A stretch of DNA of 64,000 bases from Pseudomonas sp. 7P_10.2_Bac1. GTDB lineage: Bacteria > Pseudomonadota > Gammaproteobacteria > Pseudomonadales > Pseudomonadaceae. The notes below the pieces were generated by a model. It was not told where the DNA came from. It saw only the letters and a program-made list of their open reading frames with translations, and made no database searches. The DNA lies in contig NZ_JANLNV010000058.1 in assembly GCF_025465935.1 (NCBI RefSeq), positions 276,563-340,562 on the forward strand, given 5' to 3'. The translations under genes and the position numbers were made by a program. Below are positions 17,110 to 27,177 of the stretch, in pieces. Position 1 is the stretch's first letter. Each line of letters begins with the position of its first letter.

Positions 17110-17395
17110 CCAGCACCTCTTCGTCATCATCGTTGCTCGCGCACACCGCGCTAAAGCAAACCAGGCGGTGTTCACTCGAGTCGCCGGTCAATGTCCAGCT
17201 TTGCAGCTGTTGGTCATACACAGCAGCATCGACCTGCTCGGGGGTGATACTCCAACGTTTATTCGCCCGACCGTCCATGGCTTCAATGAGCAGCCCCTTG
17301 GCATCAAGGGTAAAGTCAAAGGCATGCAGCCCGTCAATTTCCAGCATGTCGCTGGTTTCAAGGGCTGCACGCAAGGTCTGGTTTGAATCGCTCAT
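17099..17395 (-). CDS. Small acidic protein resembling DUF5629
   Basis: A 98-residue acidic, cytosolic protein (SDMLEIDGLHAFDFTLDAKG, with a tail rich in Asp and Glu: NDDDEEVLDEA). The composition and the ITPEQVDAAVYD segment resemble the DUF5629 family that I recall as confined to pseudomonads; this is from memory, not a search. The reading frame continues 11 bases into the lactonase gene, so the two may be translationally coupled. Function unknown. Confidence 0.7.
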   Translation of the reverse strand: MSDSNQTLRAALETSDMLEIDGLHAFDFTLDAKGLLIEAMDGRANKRWSITPEQVDAAVYDQQLQSWTLTGDSSEHRLVCFSAVCASNDDDEEVLDEA

Positions 17396-17465
17396 TAATC
17401 ATTCACCTGTGAGAAAGGCGTAATGATAGGTCAAAGCCGCGCATGAACCCATGCCTGTCTGTGTG

Positions 17466-20400
17466 TTACTGCACCTCCAGTGGCAGAAAACGCCGAGTCA
17501 GCATCGCCGGGTGGATAGCGCCGTAATACACCTGGGTAGGGACGCTGCCCGGTTTGGCTTTGGCGTCTTCGGCGCGTTGGCTCATGTAACGCTGGGAAGC
17601 CAGCTTGAAATGTGCCGTGTTGACCTTTTGTGCCGGGGTGTTCAGGTCCGGGTAATGCAAGTGCGCGTACCAGAGCACTCGCCCCTTGGTGTTTTTGATT
17701 TCGAACTCCTGGACAAAATCCTGACGCTCCCCCCTCATGGAAATTCGCGCATTGATTTTGACAAGGCTGACCTGTTGTCGCTCCAGCAAGGACTCAACGG
17801 TGGCAGCCGTAGGCGGCAACGACCATAACAGCTCTACGCCCTGCTCTCGCAGATGCCTGGCTCCCACTGCAAGGCGCTTGAGATACATCGGCACGGTACC
17901 CGGGCGCGGCGTATCAACGGGTGGTTGGTCCGGCGCAGCATGCCTGATTTCGAGCCCGAGCTTATCGAGCTTCTGAGCATAACGATCCAGAATTTCTTCG
18001 AGCTCCAGGGGGAACTTTGAACGTTTGGCGTAGCTCTTGACCCGATGTATCTGGGTATTCACGCTATCGATCAGTGCGTTGGCCTCTGCCTTGAGCACGC
18101 CCAGTGGCCTCGCGCTGACAGGCAATTGCGGTATTTGCACCTCTACCCACTGGCCAGGCGCTGTTTGCTGGAATGATGCCGTCACAAATGAAGAAGGGCC
18201 GCTATGGCTACCTTGAGCCTCTGCTGCCCCTCCAACATCCGCGATATCGGTTTGCCCTTCCGCGCTTCTGCCCTTACCGATCAAAATCCCCCTTTTACGG
18301 GTGCGAATGATTTTGCGTGTGTAGTGAGGGACACGCGCAGGCACGGATTGCGCCGGCAACCACTCTGAGTCAAGCCTGGCTTGCTCCAGCAGCATCGTCT
18401 CGGCATTTCGATCCAATTCTTTGATGACCAACAGCATGCGTTCGAACACAGGCAGGAACAAGCGCGAACTGGCTCCTTCGCGGAAGATCCCCAGCCGGTC
18501 TTCTGCCCTTGCATAACGCTCGCGAATATCATTGAGGATTTCAGTGCGCTCTGCGGCACTGAATAAATCGGGGTCGACCAGTTCATGCTGGCTGTCAGCG
18601 GTGTAGTACAACTCTGAGAGGATCTGCCGCAAAGTGATCCACTCTTCACTGCCCGGGGTCTGCACGATCAGGTCAATGTAAGCAACCAGCTGATGGGCCC
18701 GGCAAATGACGGCTGAACGGTAGAAGGTCGAACTGTCACCGACATAGAGCTTTTTAGCTTCAACTGCCGCTTCATGACCCAGTTTGGGGACATCCCGCAG
18801 TTTTTGAATATAACGGTCCATCTCCAGGAAATAACCAGCCGACTTTTCCAGCGTTGCAACCTGCGCCAGACAATCCAGCCGATAGGCTACCGATTCAAGC
18901 AGATCGACCCTGATGAAGCGTCCCTCAATGCTGTACACCTCGGGATATTGCAATTGATGCACACCTGTCAGCAGGATGTGGCAGTCGTACAACGTACTTG
19001 TAAGGCGCACCAGGTACTTATAGAAGCCGATTAAATTGGTCGGATCCTTATCTTCGGGCCGTATCGTCTGCTTTTCCAGAAACAGCTCAAGCGCTTCAGT
19101 GTATTCCGGCTTTTGCCGTTCAAGTACCGCGATCAACTCTTTGAGTGCAGCGCGTCGCTCGGGCAATAGCTCGGCAGCATCCTTATGAAATAAACGGTCA
19201 CTGGCGTTTTGAGCGATTTCAAGCTCAGCTTCCAGCTCTTTGGCCCGCGAGTTGTAGCGTGTCAATTTTTCACGCAGTTCGTCATAACGTTTATTGCGTT
19301 GTTCTCTCATCGCCCACAAACGTCTTTTTGGCCCTCCGCCCAATAAACGGGCACGAACATCAAATCTCCAGACACCCGCATCATCGCCCACAATACGTGG
19401 CCCAAGGTCTTGCGGATCGTGAGGGCTCATCAGGTAAACATCGTCATCTTCAAACTGCACAGGGTATAAAAAGCCATCAATGACGGCGTACATCTTCCGG
19501 TTGGCGGTGAACAACCCTTTATATTCCCCGCGGGTAACGCCCACCATTTCACCGGCCACGTTTCCTGCACGGTTTCGATCCAACCAACTGAGCTGCCATT
19601 GCGTAAGCTTTATTCGGGGGTTGTTGAACCAGGAAAAATCCAATGCGGTTTGACGGTTGCCGACAGGGACTTCCACAGGATTACTGTTGGCCAGTTCAAC
19701 GGCCGCTGATCTCACCGGTGACGTCATTTCGGCTAACGTTTTAACGCTTCCCGGAAGCCAGTCGCTGTCTGATACGACCGATCGCGGTGCAAGACGCGTG
19801 GTCGCCGGCGTGAGATGCAAAAGGACCACGGCGCAGTTGAAGAGCAAATCAATCACAACGGGAGTTTTGCTCTGCTCATCCATCGAGCGCAACGTTTCAA
19901 TATCCTTCTGCACGGCCAGATACGTGAACGTCATGCCCGTCAACATACGCAAGGGCCAGGTCAAGGGCAGGTTGGGAATTACCGTACTGAACAGCAACCA
20001 ACCACCGGTGATCAAGGACTGCCAGCGTTGCTCGGTATTGGACACCGATTGCCGATCGGCCAGCTCGGTTAACGTTGCACTCATGCTGGCATATAACGTA
20101 TGCATGAAATCTGCACTCAAGGCTGACTCAGACAACTTGGCCGCACCAGCCCGAATCGGGAACGAAGAGGACTCATGGACACTCTGGGACGCCAGGTTCA
20201 TCCGGTAAAACCCACCCGCCTCATACAACCGACGCGCACTGTCCGGCAGCCATTGCAGCACGCTGTTCTGCACGGCTCCTGGCTGTGCAATCCCGGCAAA
20301 CAACGCAGACCAACTGGGGTATTCGATCAATGGCTGGCGATGCAATGGCCGGTACAAGACATGCCGACCCGCGTTAACGTTGACAGGGCCTATCACAAAC

Positions 20401-22142
20401 ATACCGGCAACCACGTGGGGAGGCAGCGAAGGCACCGATAACAGCGTGAGGGGCCGGATACAGATGGCCTGGTCGCCCACCACGCGCCCCTCAGGATGAA
20501 GCTGCATGAGTGCCTTGATCATCTGATACCCAGACTCCGTCATGTACGACGTCTTGAGCACTTTGCACTCAAGCGCTTGTAGCACAAGCAATTCGCGCAG
20601 TTCATCGCTGTAGAGTTTTTCCCGACGCTGGGCTTCATCAACCGTACTGAGCAGCCGCTGATAAATCCATTGCGGGTAGCGCTGACCAATATTGACGCGG
20701 GTAACCAGGTTCTTGATATAGGCCGGCGTCAACCACCACGACTGGATCAGTTGCCCCTTGGCATGGGTGATGGTCATATGGCTGCTACGAACGGCTGTCA
20801 GGTTCTCCACAGCCAGTTCCGTAAGCGTCAGCGTGTACTTGTTGAGCGTGCCCACCGTCCCCTCGCCCCCCGGGCCTAGCGGGTCGACGAAGGTGAGCAA
20901 CAGGTCATCCGCGTGATAGCCCGGTGCCAGCGGTTGATCCCTGCGCATTTGTGCCTGCAAGGCATTCGCGGCAAAAGTATACAAATCGCTGATGTCATCG
21001 TTGAAGCGCTTGCCCTTGGCCTCTTTGTACACACTGGCCAGGGCGATCAGGTGCGAACGGTAGGCATACCGGTCTGCGATGGATGCCCCACGCAACCACT
21101 CGGGCAACGCGTTATAGACAGGCGTCAGATCGGGTGGATCGCTTTCTCCCAGCGCGGAAAAAGCAACAACCGGGTCAGTGGCAATGGCCACCTGGCGCTC
21201 CAGTTCGGCCAGCGTCAACGGCCGATTCAATGCCATGATTGCAGCCAGTTGGCGCTCTAATATGCACATCGCCTGCGTGTCGAGAAAGTCGCTGCCCGGC
21301 TCGTAAAGCTCGCATTTGACCGATTTGAGCACATACCTGTCGGTAAACCTTGTGCTCCAGGCGAGAGTGAACTGGTCCAGCAAGGAAAACCATTCAATTG
21401 AGCCATTGACCTTGCAGTGGCAATAGGTGATTTTGCGACCTTCAACACACTCGATGAGAATCTCTGACGTGAGCACATGGTAGGTTTGCTCCGCCTCAAA
21501 CGTGCCGGCCACACTGTAGACCTTGGTACGACGATCAAGGGTGGACTTGTTCAAACGATCATTGCGATTGGGATAGTTGAGCATTTGCAGCAAGAAAGTA
21601 CGTTGCCCGTCCGACAGGTGAGGCGTCACACTGACACCCTGGCGCAACTGATCCTGAATCATCTGCGCCAACCAGTGCAGACGGTCGCCACCGGTATCGG
21701 CGGGTTGATTCCAGTAGGTGGTGAGCGCGTCTTGCAGAGCCACCTGCCACACGGCAATGACATTCAGCAGTACCGGCTCGATTGCGCTCATCGCCTCAAT
21801 TGCGCTGAACCCTCCTGCGGGCGGCACGTGCTCACTCATTGCGACAAAACATTCGCTGGCACTGTAATACCGGTAATTGAGCGGTTTTTGATTGGCTACA
21901 TGCTCCAGCACAATATCCAGCAATAAACGATAACGTTGACGGCCCAGAGGTTTGCCCTCGTCGTCTACGGTCAGCACCACATAGGTGGTGTTCACGTCAA
22001 AAGCGTGCTGCCAGAACTTGGTATTCAAGCGTTCCGTCAGCAGTTGCGTCACCGCCGAACGTACGGTTGGACGCGATGCGAACTGCGCAGCCACCGCTTG
22101 CTGAATCAAGTGCGCGGCATATACGGGAGTGGAATCCGTCAT
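17466..22142 (-). CDS. Giant DUF6543 / dermonecrotic-toxin-domain-like protein
   Basis: A 1558-residue protein with no N-terminal signal peptide. The general layout matches Pseudomonas proteins annotated DUF6543 or 'dermonecrotic toxin domain': a long N-terminal alpha/beta region, a hydrophobic patch of about 95 residues near 705-800 (ITGGWLLFSTVIPNLPL; VIDLLFNCAVVLLHLTPATT), a basic linker (GGGPKRRLWAMREQRNKRY), a coiled coil near 945-1010, and a C-terminal domain with FEIKNTKGRVLWYAHLHY. No leucine-rich repeats or E3 cysteine motif are seen, unlike some relatives. It stands alone between housekeeping genes, with no secretion or immunity gene beside it. An effector or toxin role is inference from the family name. 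Confidence 0.72.
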   Translation of the reverse strand: MTDSTPVYAAHLIQQAVAAQFASRPTVRSAVTQLLTERLNTKFWQHAFDVNTTYVVLTVDDEGKPLGRQRYRLLLDIVLEHVANQKPLNYRYYSASECFVAMSEHVPPAGGFSAIEAMSAIEPVLLNVIAVWQVALQDALTTYWNQPADTGGDRLHWLAQMIQDQLRQGVSVTPHLSDGQRTFLLQMLNYPNRNDRLNKSTLDRRTKVYSVAGTFEAEQTYHVLTSEILIECVEGRKITYCHCKVNGSIEWFSLLDQFTLAWSTRFTDRYVLKSVKCELYEPGSDFLDTQAMCILERQLAAIMALNRPLTLAELERQVAIATDPVVAFSALGESDPPDLTPVYNALPEWLRGASIADRYAYRSHLIALASVYKEAKGKRFNDDISDLYTFAANALQAQMRRDQPLAPGYHADDLLLTFVDPLGPGGEGTVGTLNKYTLTLTELAVENLTAVRSSHMTITHAKGQLIQSWWLTPAYIKNLVTRVNIGQRYPQWIYQRLLSTVDEAQRREKLYSDELRELLVLQALECKVLKTSYMTESGYQMIKALMQLHPEGRVVGDQAICIRPLTLLSVPSLPPHVVAGMFVIGPVNVNAGRHVLYRPLHRQPLIEYPSWSALFAGIAQPGAVQNSVLQWLPDSARRLYEAGGFYRMNLASQSVHESSSFPIRAGAAKLSESALSADFMHTLYASMSATLTELADRQSVSNTEQRWQSLITGGWLLFSTVIPNLPLTWPLRMLTGMTFTYLAVQKDIETLRSMDEQSKTPVVIDLLFNCAVVLLHLTPATTRLAPRSVVSDSDWLPGSVKTLAEMTSPVRSAAVELANSNPVEVPVGNRQTALDFSWFNNPRIKLTQWQLSWLDRNRAGNVAGEMVGVTRGEYKGLFTANRKMYAVIDGFLYPVQFEDDDVYLMSPHDPQDLGPRIVGDDAGVWRFDVRARLLGGGPKRRLWAMREQRNKRYDELREKLTRYNSRAKELEAELEIAQNASDRLFHKDAAELLPERRAALKELIAVLERQKPEYTEALELFLEKQTIRPEDKDPTNLIGFYKYLVRLTSTLYDCHILLTGVHQLQYPEVYSIEGRFIRVDLLESVAYRLDCLAQVATLEKSAGYFLEMDRYIQKLRDVPKLGHEAAVEAKKLYVGDSSTFYRSAVICRAHQLVAYIDLIVQTPGSEEWITLRQILSELYYTADSQHELVDPDLFSAAERTEILNDIRERYARAEDRLGIFREGASSRLFLPVFERMLLVIKELDRNAETMLLEQARLDSEWLPAQSVPARVPHYTRKIIRTRKRGILIGKGRSAEGQTDIADVGGAAEAQGSHSGPSSFVTASFQQTAPGQWVEVQIPQLPVSARPLGVLKAEANALIDSVNTQIHRVKSYAKRSKFPLELEEILDRYAQKLDKLGLEIRHAAPDQPPVDTPRPGTVPMYLKRLAVGARHLREQGVELLWSLPPTAATVESLLERQQVSLVKINARISMRGERQDFVQEFEIKNTKGRVLWYAHLHYPDLNTPAQKVNTAHFKLASQRYMSQRAEDAKAKPGSVPTQVYYGAIHPAMLTRRFLPLEVQ

Positions 22143-22447
22143 GATCTCTTCCTTTTCATCGAACAGGGATCAGCCCCTGCCTGACAGGAAGAGTGAGAGG
22201 TTTTGAACGGGTGCAGGCGGTAGCGGGTTATCTACCAAGCAGCAACGGGTATTTCGTCAAAGATCTCTGGTTCTGGGTCATGAGCAAGAATGGAGACAGC
22301 CGGGAGGGAATGCGCAACCACTGCTGCGGCGCATGCAGGTGACGGCACGCTTCGCTTTTCAGCGACGACGTGGTGTGAGAGATCTAGAGGTGCCCCAAGC
22401 GTGAAAGCTGGCGCAAGAAGCACCAGCTTTCACAGGGCTAGCGCGGA
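22143..22447. other. Intergenic region upstream of the giant protein gene
   Basis: No convincing gene in these 305 bases. The region holds the ribosome-binding site (AGGAAGAG) of the 1558-residue protein gene and, at its pepN end, a hairpin. A 63-codon GTG reading frame on the minus strand starts within that hairpin and is judged spurious. Confidence 0.6.
22401..22433. terminator. Perfect 11-bp hairpin downstream of pepN
   Basis: GTGAAAGCTGG (22401-22411) pairs perfectly with CCAGCTTTCAC (22423-22433) across an 11-base loop. It lies 15 bases after the pepN stop. There is no T-run on the minus strand, so intrinsic termination would be weak; 3'-end protection is possible. Confidence 0.55.
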
Positions 22448-25105
22448 TTACGCCAGGCTTTTGCTGACCACTTCAAACACGTCGCTGGACAGCTCGCCGG
22501 AGCTGCGGATGCGCTCCAGCTCGGCTTTCATCAGCGCCTGACGGGCGCTGTCGTATTTACGCCAGCGGGTCAGCGGAGCCAACTGCCGGGAGGCAATTTG
22601 CGGGTTCAGCGCATTGAGCTGGATCACCAGGTCGGCAAGGAAGCGATAACCCGAACCATCGGCCGCGTGGAAGTTGACCAGGTTCTGCCCGGCAAAGGCA
22701 CCGATCAAGGCCCGGACCTTATTCGGGTTTTTGATGTTGAATGCCGGGTGCTCCATCAGTTGCTTGACCCGACCTAAACCACCTGGCAGCGGGCTGGCCG
22801 CCTGCACGCTGAACCACTGGTCCATGACCAGCGGATTGTCCTTGAAGTGCTCGGCAAAGCTGGCCAGCGCCAGGGCTTTTTCGGTATCAAATGGCGAGTT
22901 GACCAGAATGGCCAGCGCGTTCAGGCGCTCGGTCATGTTGTCGCTGTGCTCGAATTGCTCCAGGGTGGCTGCCACGACTTCAGGCTTGCCGCTGAGGCTC
23001 AAATAAGACAGCGCAATGTTTTGTAGGCTGCGACGGGCAAAATGCTCATCTTCGGCCACATACGGCGTCACTTTGGACACTTCGCGGTTCGCCTGATAGC
23101 GCGCCCACAACGCGTCGAACAGGCCGTCTGCCAGTTGCTTGCGAGCAAACTCACGGGCAGCGTGGATAGCGTCCACATCAGCCACTTCGCTGATTTCGGT
23201 CAAGTAGGCTTCACCCGGCAGCGAGAGCATCTCCGCGACCATTGCCTGATCCAGCTCAGTGTTGGTCAACACGCTGCGTAGTGCCTCAACCAAACGCGGG
23301 TCCATGACCAGTGTTTCACCGCGCTGATATTGGCCAATCAGCGTCTGCAGAACCTGTACCGACAGTTGCTGACCGGCGTCCCAACGGTTGAAACCATCTG
23401 TGTCGTGTTGCATCAGGAACATCAGTTGGTCACTGCTGTACGCAAACTGCAACTTGACCGGTGCCGAGAACCCCCGCAGCAACGACGGCAGCGGCTTTTC
23501 CGTGATGCCGACAAAAGTGAAGGTCTGCTCAGCCTCGGTGACCGACAGCACGCGGCTTGTCCCCACGCCAGCCTGCTCGCCTACCAGTTGCAGCGGCAAT
23601 TCGGCGCCCTGTGCATCCAGCAGGCCCAACTCGACCGGGATCACGAACGGTAGTTTTTCAACTTTATCCGGGGTTTGCGGGCAGCTCTGCGCGAAGGTCA
23701 GGCTATAGGTTTGCTGTGCAGCGTCGTAATGCTCGCTGACCGCCAGACGCGGGGTACCGGCCTGGCTGTACCAGCGCTTGAATTGCGTCAGGTCAGCACC
23801 ATTGGCGTCTTCCATGGCCTTGATGAAGTCATCGCAGGTCACGGCCTGGCCGTCATGGCGTTCAAAGTACAGATCGCTACCCTTGCGGAAGCCTTCTGCG
23901 CCCAACAGCGTCTGGAGCATGCGCACTACTTCCGAGCCCTTCTCGTAAACAGTCAGGGTGTAGAAGTTGGAAATTTCGATAAAGCTCTCAGGGCGCACGG
24001 CGTGAGCCATCGGGCCTGCGTCTTCGGCGAACTGGTTGGTGCGCAGGAAGGCCACGTCCTGAATACGCTTGACCACCCGCGAGTTCATGTCGGCCGAGAA
24101 CTCGGAATCACGGAACACCGTGAAGCCTTCCTTGAGCGACAATTGGAACCAGTCGCGGCAGGTCACGCGGTTGCCCGACCAGTTGTGAAAATATTCGTGA
24201 GCAACAATCGCTTCAACCCGCTGGTGAGCGGCGTCGGTCGCCGTTTCGGCGCGGGCCAGCACGGCGCTGGAGTTGAAAATGTTGAGGCCCTTGTTTTCCA
24301 TGGCGCCCATGTTGAAGTCGTTCACCGCAACGATCATGAAGATGTCCAGATCGTATTCACGACCGTAGGTTTCTTCGTCCCAGCGCATCGACTTTTTCAG
24401 GCTGTTCATTGCGTGCTGGCACTTGTCGATGTTCTCTGGCTCGACATAAATGCGCAGCGCCACGGTGCGCTCGGTCATGGTGGTGAACGTGTCTTCCACG
24501 CACCACAAATCCCCGGCCACCAGGGCAAACAGATAGGCAGGCTTCTTGAACGGGTCTTCCCAGGTCGCCCAGTGACGACCGTCTTCATCGGGGCCGCTGG
24601 CAATCGGGTTACCGTTGGACAGCAGGATCGGATAGCGATGCTGCTCGGCCACCACCGTGGTGGTGAACTTGCTCATCACGTCCGGGCGATCGAGGTAATA
24701 GGTGATCTTGCGAAAGCCTTCGGCCTCGCACTGGGTGCAGAACATCGTGCCGGACTTGTACAGGCCTTCCAGCGCGGTATTGGATTCGGGGTGGATCTTG
24801 ACGCTGGTATCGACCACAAACTGCTCACGGGTCGGGTGCAGGGTCAGGTGGCTGTCGGTCAGTTCGTAGTCCGCCGCTGTCAGCTCGACATCGTCCAGCT
24901 TGACCGACAACAGCTCCAGTTGCTGGCCGTCCAGCGCCAGGGCCGGGAAGCCGGCGCCACGCTCAGGGTTGCGGCGCATCACCAGTTGCGCATGGACCAG
25001 CGTGTGGTCCTCGAACAACTCGAAGGTCAGGTGCGTCTCGTCAATCAGGTACTCGGGCGCCTGGTAATCCTTCAGGTAGATCATTTGCGGTTGTTCGGTG
25101 CGCAT
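22448..25105 (-). CDS. pepN: Aminopeptidase N
   Basis: An 885-residue M1-family zinc aminopeptidase of the E. coli PepN type, which trims N-terminal residues from peptides in the cytosol. The substrate-anchoring GAMEN motif is near residue 270 and the zinc motif HEYFH near 303, with the second glutamate in LKEGFTVFRD. The C-terminal helical domain is complete. Start and length agree with pseudomonad PepN (MRTEQPQMIYLKDY). It lies 13 bases downstream of the DUF2797 gene in the same orientation. Confidence 0.98.
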   Translation of the reverse strand: MRTEQPQMIYLKDYQAPEYLIDETHLTFELFEDHTLVHAQLVMRRNPERGAGFPALALDGQQLELLSVKLDDVELTAADYELTDSHLTLHPTREQFVVDTSVKIHPESNTALEGLYKSGTMFCTQCEAEGFRKITYYLDRPDVMSKFTTTVVAEQHRYPILLSNGNPIASGPDEDGRHWATWEDPFKKPAYLFALVAGDLWCVEDTFTTMTERTVALRIYVEPENIDKCQHAMNSLKKSMRWDEETYGREYDLDIFMIVAVNDFNMGAMENKGLNIFNSSAVLARAETATDAAHQRVEAIVAHEYFHNWSGNRVTCRDWFQLSLKEGFTVFRDSEFSADMNSRVVKRIQDVAFLRTNQFAEDAGPMAHAVRPESFIEISNFYTLTVYEKGSEVVRMLQTLLGAEGFRKGSDLYFERHDGQAVTCDDFIKAMEDANGADLTQFKRWYSQAGTPRLAVSEHYDAAQQTYSLTFAQSCPQTPDKVEKLPFVIPVELGLLDAQGAELPLQLVGEQAGVGTSRVLSVTEAEQTFTFVGITEKPLPSLLRGFSAPVKLQFAYSSDQLMFLMQHDTDGFNRWDAGQQLSVQVLQTLIGQYQRGETLVMDPRLVEALRSVLTNTELDQAMVAEMLSLPGEAYLTEISEVADVDAIHAAREFARKQLADGLFDALWARYQANREVSKVTPYVAEDEHFARRSLQNIALSYLSLSGKPEVVAATLEQFEHSDNMTERLNALAILVNSPFDTEKALALASFAEHFKDNPLVMDQWFSVQAASPLPGGLGRVKQLMEHPAFNIKNPNKVRALIGAFAGQNLVNFHAADGSGYRFLADLVIQLNALNPQIASRQLAPLTRWRKYDSARQALMKAELERIRSSGELSSDVFEVVSKSLA

Positions 25106-25118
25106 GCTGCCATCCTTT

Positions 25119-25949
25119 TTACTGATGCACGGCCAACTGGTAGGCCGTGTATTTGCGAATATTGATAACGCCGGTGTCGAAGATAAGGTATTGACCCTTG
25201 ATCCCCATCAACGTGCCTTCAACGATAGGGTCTTTGTCCAGATTAAAGCTCACGATCTTGCTCGGGTACTGCTCGACCGGGTAGCGAATCTCGATGGGCT
25301 CGACGCTATGCAAAGGTTGTACCGCCTGAAGGCCAAAACGTTCCTGCAAGATCTGCAGGCCTTCGGCGCAACTGCCAAACAGCTGATCACGCACCGCTAC
25401 CAGATCCACCGGCTCGGCATCGCCCTTAAGCAGTGCGCGCCAGTTGGTACGGTCGGCCACTTGAGTGCGCAGCAGGTCTTCGACAAAACCCGATTGCTGG
25501 CGGGTGGCCACGCGCACAATCGGCAATGCCTGGCTCGCGCCCTGGTCCAGCCAACGAGTGGGCAGTTGCGTTGCCCGGGTAATGCCGACCTTGATCCCGG
25601 ACGAGTTGGCCAGGTAGACCACATGGTCAGTCATGCAAAACTTCTCGCCCCACGATGGCTCACGACACGTGCCTGCATCGTAATGGCAGCGTTCCGGGCT
25701 CATGATGCACACATCGCATTGCGCCAGTTTGGTCATGCACGGGTAGCAATATCCCTGGCTGAAGCTTTTTTTGGTTTTGCGTCCGCAGTGGGTGCAGTTG
25801 ATCTCCCCCAAGAACTCCAGACGCAATTTGGTACCGATCAACGGATTGACCGGCACCTGGGTATCGCCTAAACGAAACGCATATTGAACGGTCGGCGTTT
25901 CAAGGCTTGCCGACATTTTGCTGATTGCACCGCGACCAATCTCAATCAA
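25119..25949 (-). CDS. DUF2797 domain-containing protein
   Basis: A 276-residue protein with several CxxC pairs in its first half (CTHCGRKTKKSFSQGYCYPC, CDVC, then CHYDAGTCREPSWG), as expected of the DUF2797 family, followed by a domain with VYLANSSGIKVGITRATQLPTRW, reminiscent of a GIY-YIG-like fold. The cysteine clusters suggest zinc binding. Biochemical function unknown. It overlaps the upstream yeaC-type gene by four bases and precedes pepN, the gene order also known in P. aeruginosa. Confidence 0.9.
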   Translation of the reverse strand: MIEIGRGAISKMSASLETPTVQYAFRLGDTQVPVNPLIGTKLRLEFLGEINCTHCGRKTKKSFSQGYCYPCMTKLAQCDVCIMSPERCHYDAGTCREPSWGEKFCMTDHVVYLANSSGIKVGITRATQLPTRWLDQGASQALPIVRVATRQQSGFVEDLLRTQVADRTNWRALLKGDAEPVDLVAVRDQLFGSCAEGLQILQERFGLQAVQPLHSVEPIEIRYPVEQYPSKIVSFNLDKDPIVEGTLMGIKGQYLIFDTGVINIRKYTAYQLAVHQ

Positions 25950-26206
25950 TGGATAGCATCCGACTTGAACAGGATGTTAGGCACGGGCGCCGACTTGGAA
26001 CTGCACTCTTGTGGGCCCATGTAGCCGGTACGCTCCTCTTCGGGCAGGTTTTGCACTTCCCAGGCGATCATCGCCTGCAATGACAGCTCGCGCTGCTCGG
26101 CAGTCAGCTTGTTGCCATCGGCCCATTTGCCGATTTCAACCGCCAGCTTCAGGCTCTGATAGATATCAGGGGTGATGTTTTTAATCATTTCATTGAAAGA
26201 GGACAT
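25946..26206 (-). CDS. yeaC: YeaC-like DUF1315 family protein
   Basis: An 86-residue protein beginning MSSFNEMIKNITPDIYQSLKLAVEIGKWADGNKL. The start at 26206 follows AGGAAAAG; longer readings run into a REP repeat and are rejected. The sequence matches the DUF1315 (YeaC) family: a helical core ending in EEERTGYMGPQECSSK. Function unknown. It is first in a three-gene unit with DUF2797 and pepN. Confidence 0.9.
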   Translation of the reverse strand: MSSFNEMIKNITPDIYQSLKLAVEIGKWADGNKLTAEQRELSLQAMIAWEVQNLPEEERTGYMGPQECSSKSAPVPNILFKSDAIH

Positions 26207-26249
26207 GCTTCTTTTCCTGCTCGATAACATTTGCATGAAATTAAACCCC

Positions 26250-26303
26250 TGCAGGAGCGAGCTTTCAAAGCTCAAAAGATCGCGAGCAAGCTCGCTCCTA
26301 CAC
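26250..26303. repeat. REP-type inverted repeat
   Basis: TGCAGGAGCGAGCTTTCAAAGC and GATCGCGAGCAAGCTCGCTCC form an imperfect pair between yeaC and the rhomboid gene. Same family as the copies at 33786 and 44657. Confidence 0.75.
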
Positions 26304-26307
26304 GGTC

Positions 26308-27177
26308 TTAAACCTGTTTGCGGCTTGCCCACAGCCCGCCCAGCAAGCCGGTCAGGCAGCCAATCAACAACCCGCCGACGTGTGCCGCGTTGGCGATTTC
26401 ACCAAAGCCGATCATCGACACCAGCCCGGACATGCACAGTGCCAACCACACCAGCATCATTACCAGCACGCCGCGCGGCAAGTGAAAGACCGGATTGGGT
26501 GCCATCACCTGGTAAATCCACACATGCCCGAGCAAACCGTACAGCACACCGGACAAACCGCCGAACAGGCTCGGGCCGCCAAACAGGTACTGGGCAAAGT
26601 TCGACACCAGGCTGAACAACAAGCTCAAGCCAATGAGGTTGATGCTGCCCTGGCGTATTTCAACCCGACGCCCCAGCTCCCAGAACCACATGCCATTCAT
26701 GGCAATGTGCAGGACGCCAAAATGGATGAACATCGGCGTAAACAACCGCCACCACTGCCCCGAGGCGAGGCTTTCCGACAAAGGCGTGAATTCGACGTAT
26801 TGCCCATGGATATTGAAGCCCACAAAGGTCAACGCACTCAGGCTGGACAGGTTCTCGCCCAGCTGGGTGATCACCGCCACGACGATGCACACCAGCAAGA
26901 TCAACGCGGTCGCCGGGCTGGCCCGCAGTTGCTGGGCGAAACTGGGGCGGCTCATTGCGGCAGGCCGCTCGGCTATCGGTAACTCGTTATTGGGGTCACC
27001 CGCCGGGTATTGCTGATACAGACTGCGGACATCATCGGCAATGGACTCTGGGGCCCACAGCACCTGCTGCCCGGCTTCTTCGCTGACCCGATGCGGGACT
27101 TGCAGGCGCTTGAGCAATGCCACAAATCCGCCCAGGTCGACCGAAATCGGTAAACGTAAAACAGCCACCACACTCAT
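26308..27177 (-). CDS. Rhomboid family intramembrane serine protease
   Basis: A 289-residue protein. The start at 27177 (MSVVAVLRLP) gives an N-terminal cytoplasmic domain like that of GlpG; an upstream extension is not supported. Six membrane helices follow. The catalytic serine is in GGLSGVLYG (about residue 209) and the histidine in NAAHVGGLLIG (about 264). The oxyanion asparagine region is HIAMNGMWFWELGRR. It overlaps the metallophosphoesterase gene by four bases. Natural substrates cannot be predicted. Confidence 0.93.
   Translation of the reverse strand: MSVVAVLRLPISVDLGGFVALLKRLQVPHRVSEEAGQQVLWAPESIADDVRSLYQQYPAGDPNNELPIAERPAAMSRPSFAQQLRASPATALILLVCIVVAVITQLGENLSSLSALTFVGFNIHGQYVEFTPLSESLASGQWWRLFTPMFIHFGVLHIAMNGMWFWELGRRVEIRQGSINLIGLSLLFSLVSNFAQYLFGGPSLFGGLSGVLYGLLGHVWIYQVMAPNPVFHLPRGVLVMMLVWLALCMSGLVSMIGFGEIANAAHVGGLLIGCLTGLLGGLWASRKQV

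Noticed and set aside
22232..22423. A 63-codon GTG frame after pepN (ending PVAAW), considered as a peptide precursor
   Set aside because: It begins inside a perfect hairpin, has no ribosome-binding site, and no modification genes are nearby.
23675..25165. A 496-codon open frame antisense to pepN
   Set aside because: PepN with GAMEN and HEYFH is certain on the minus strand; the other reading has no recognisable features.
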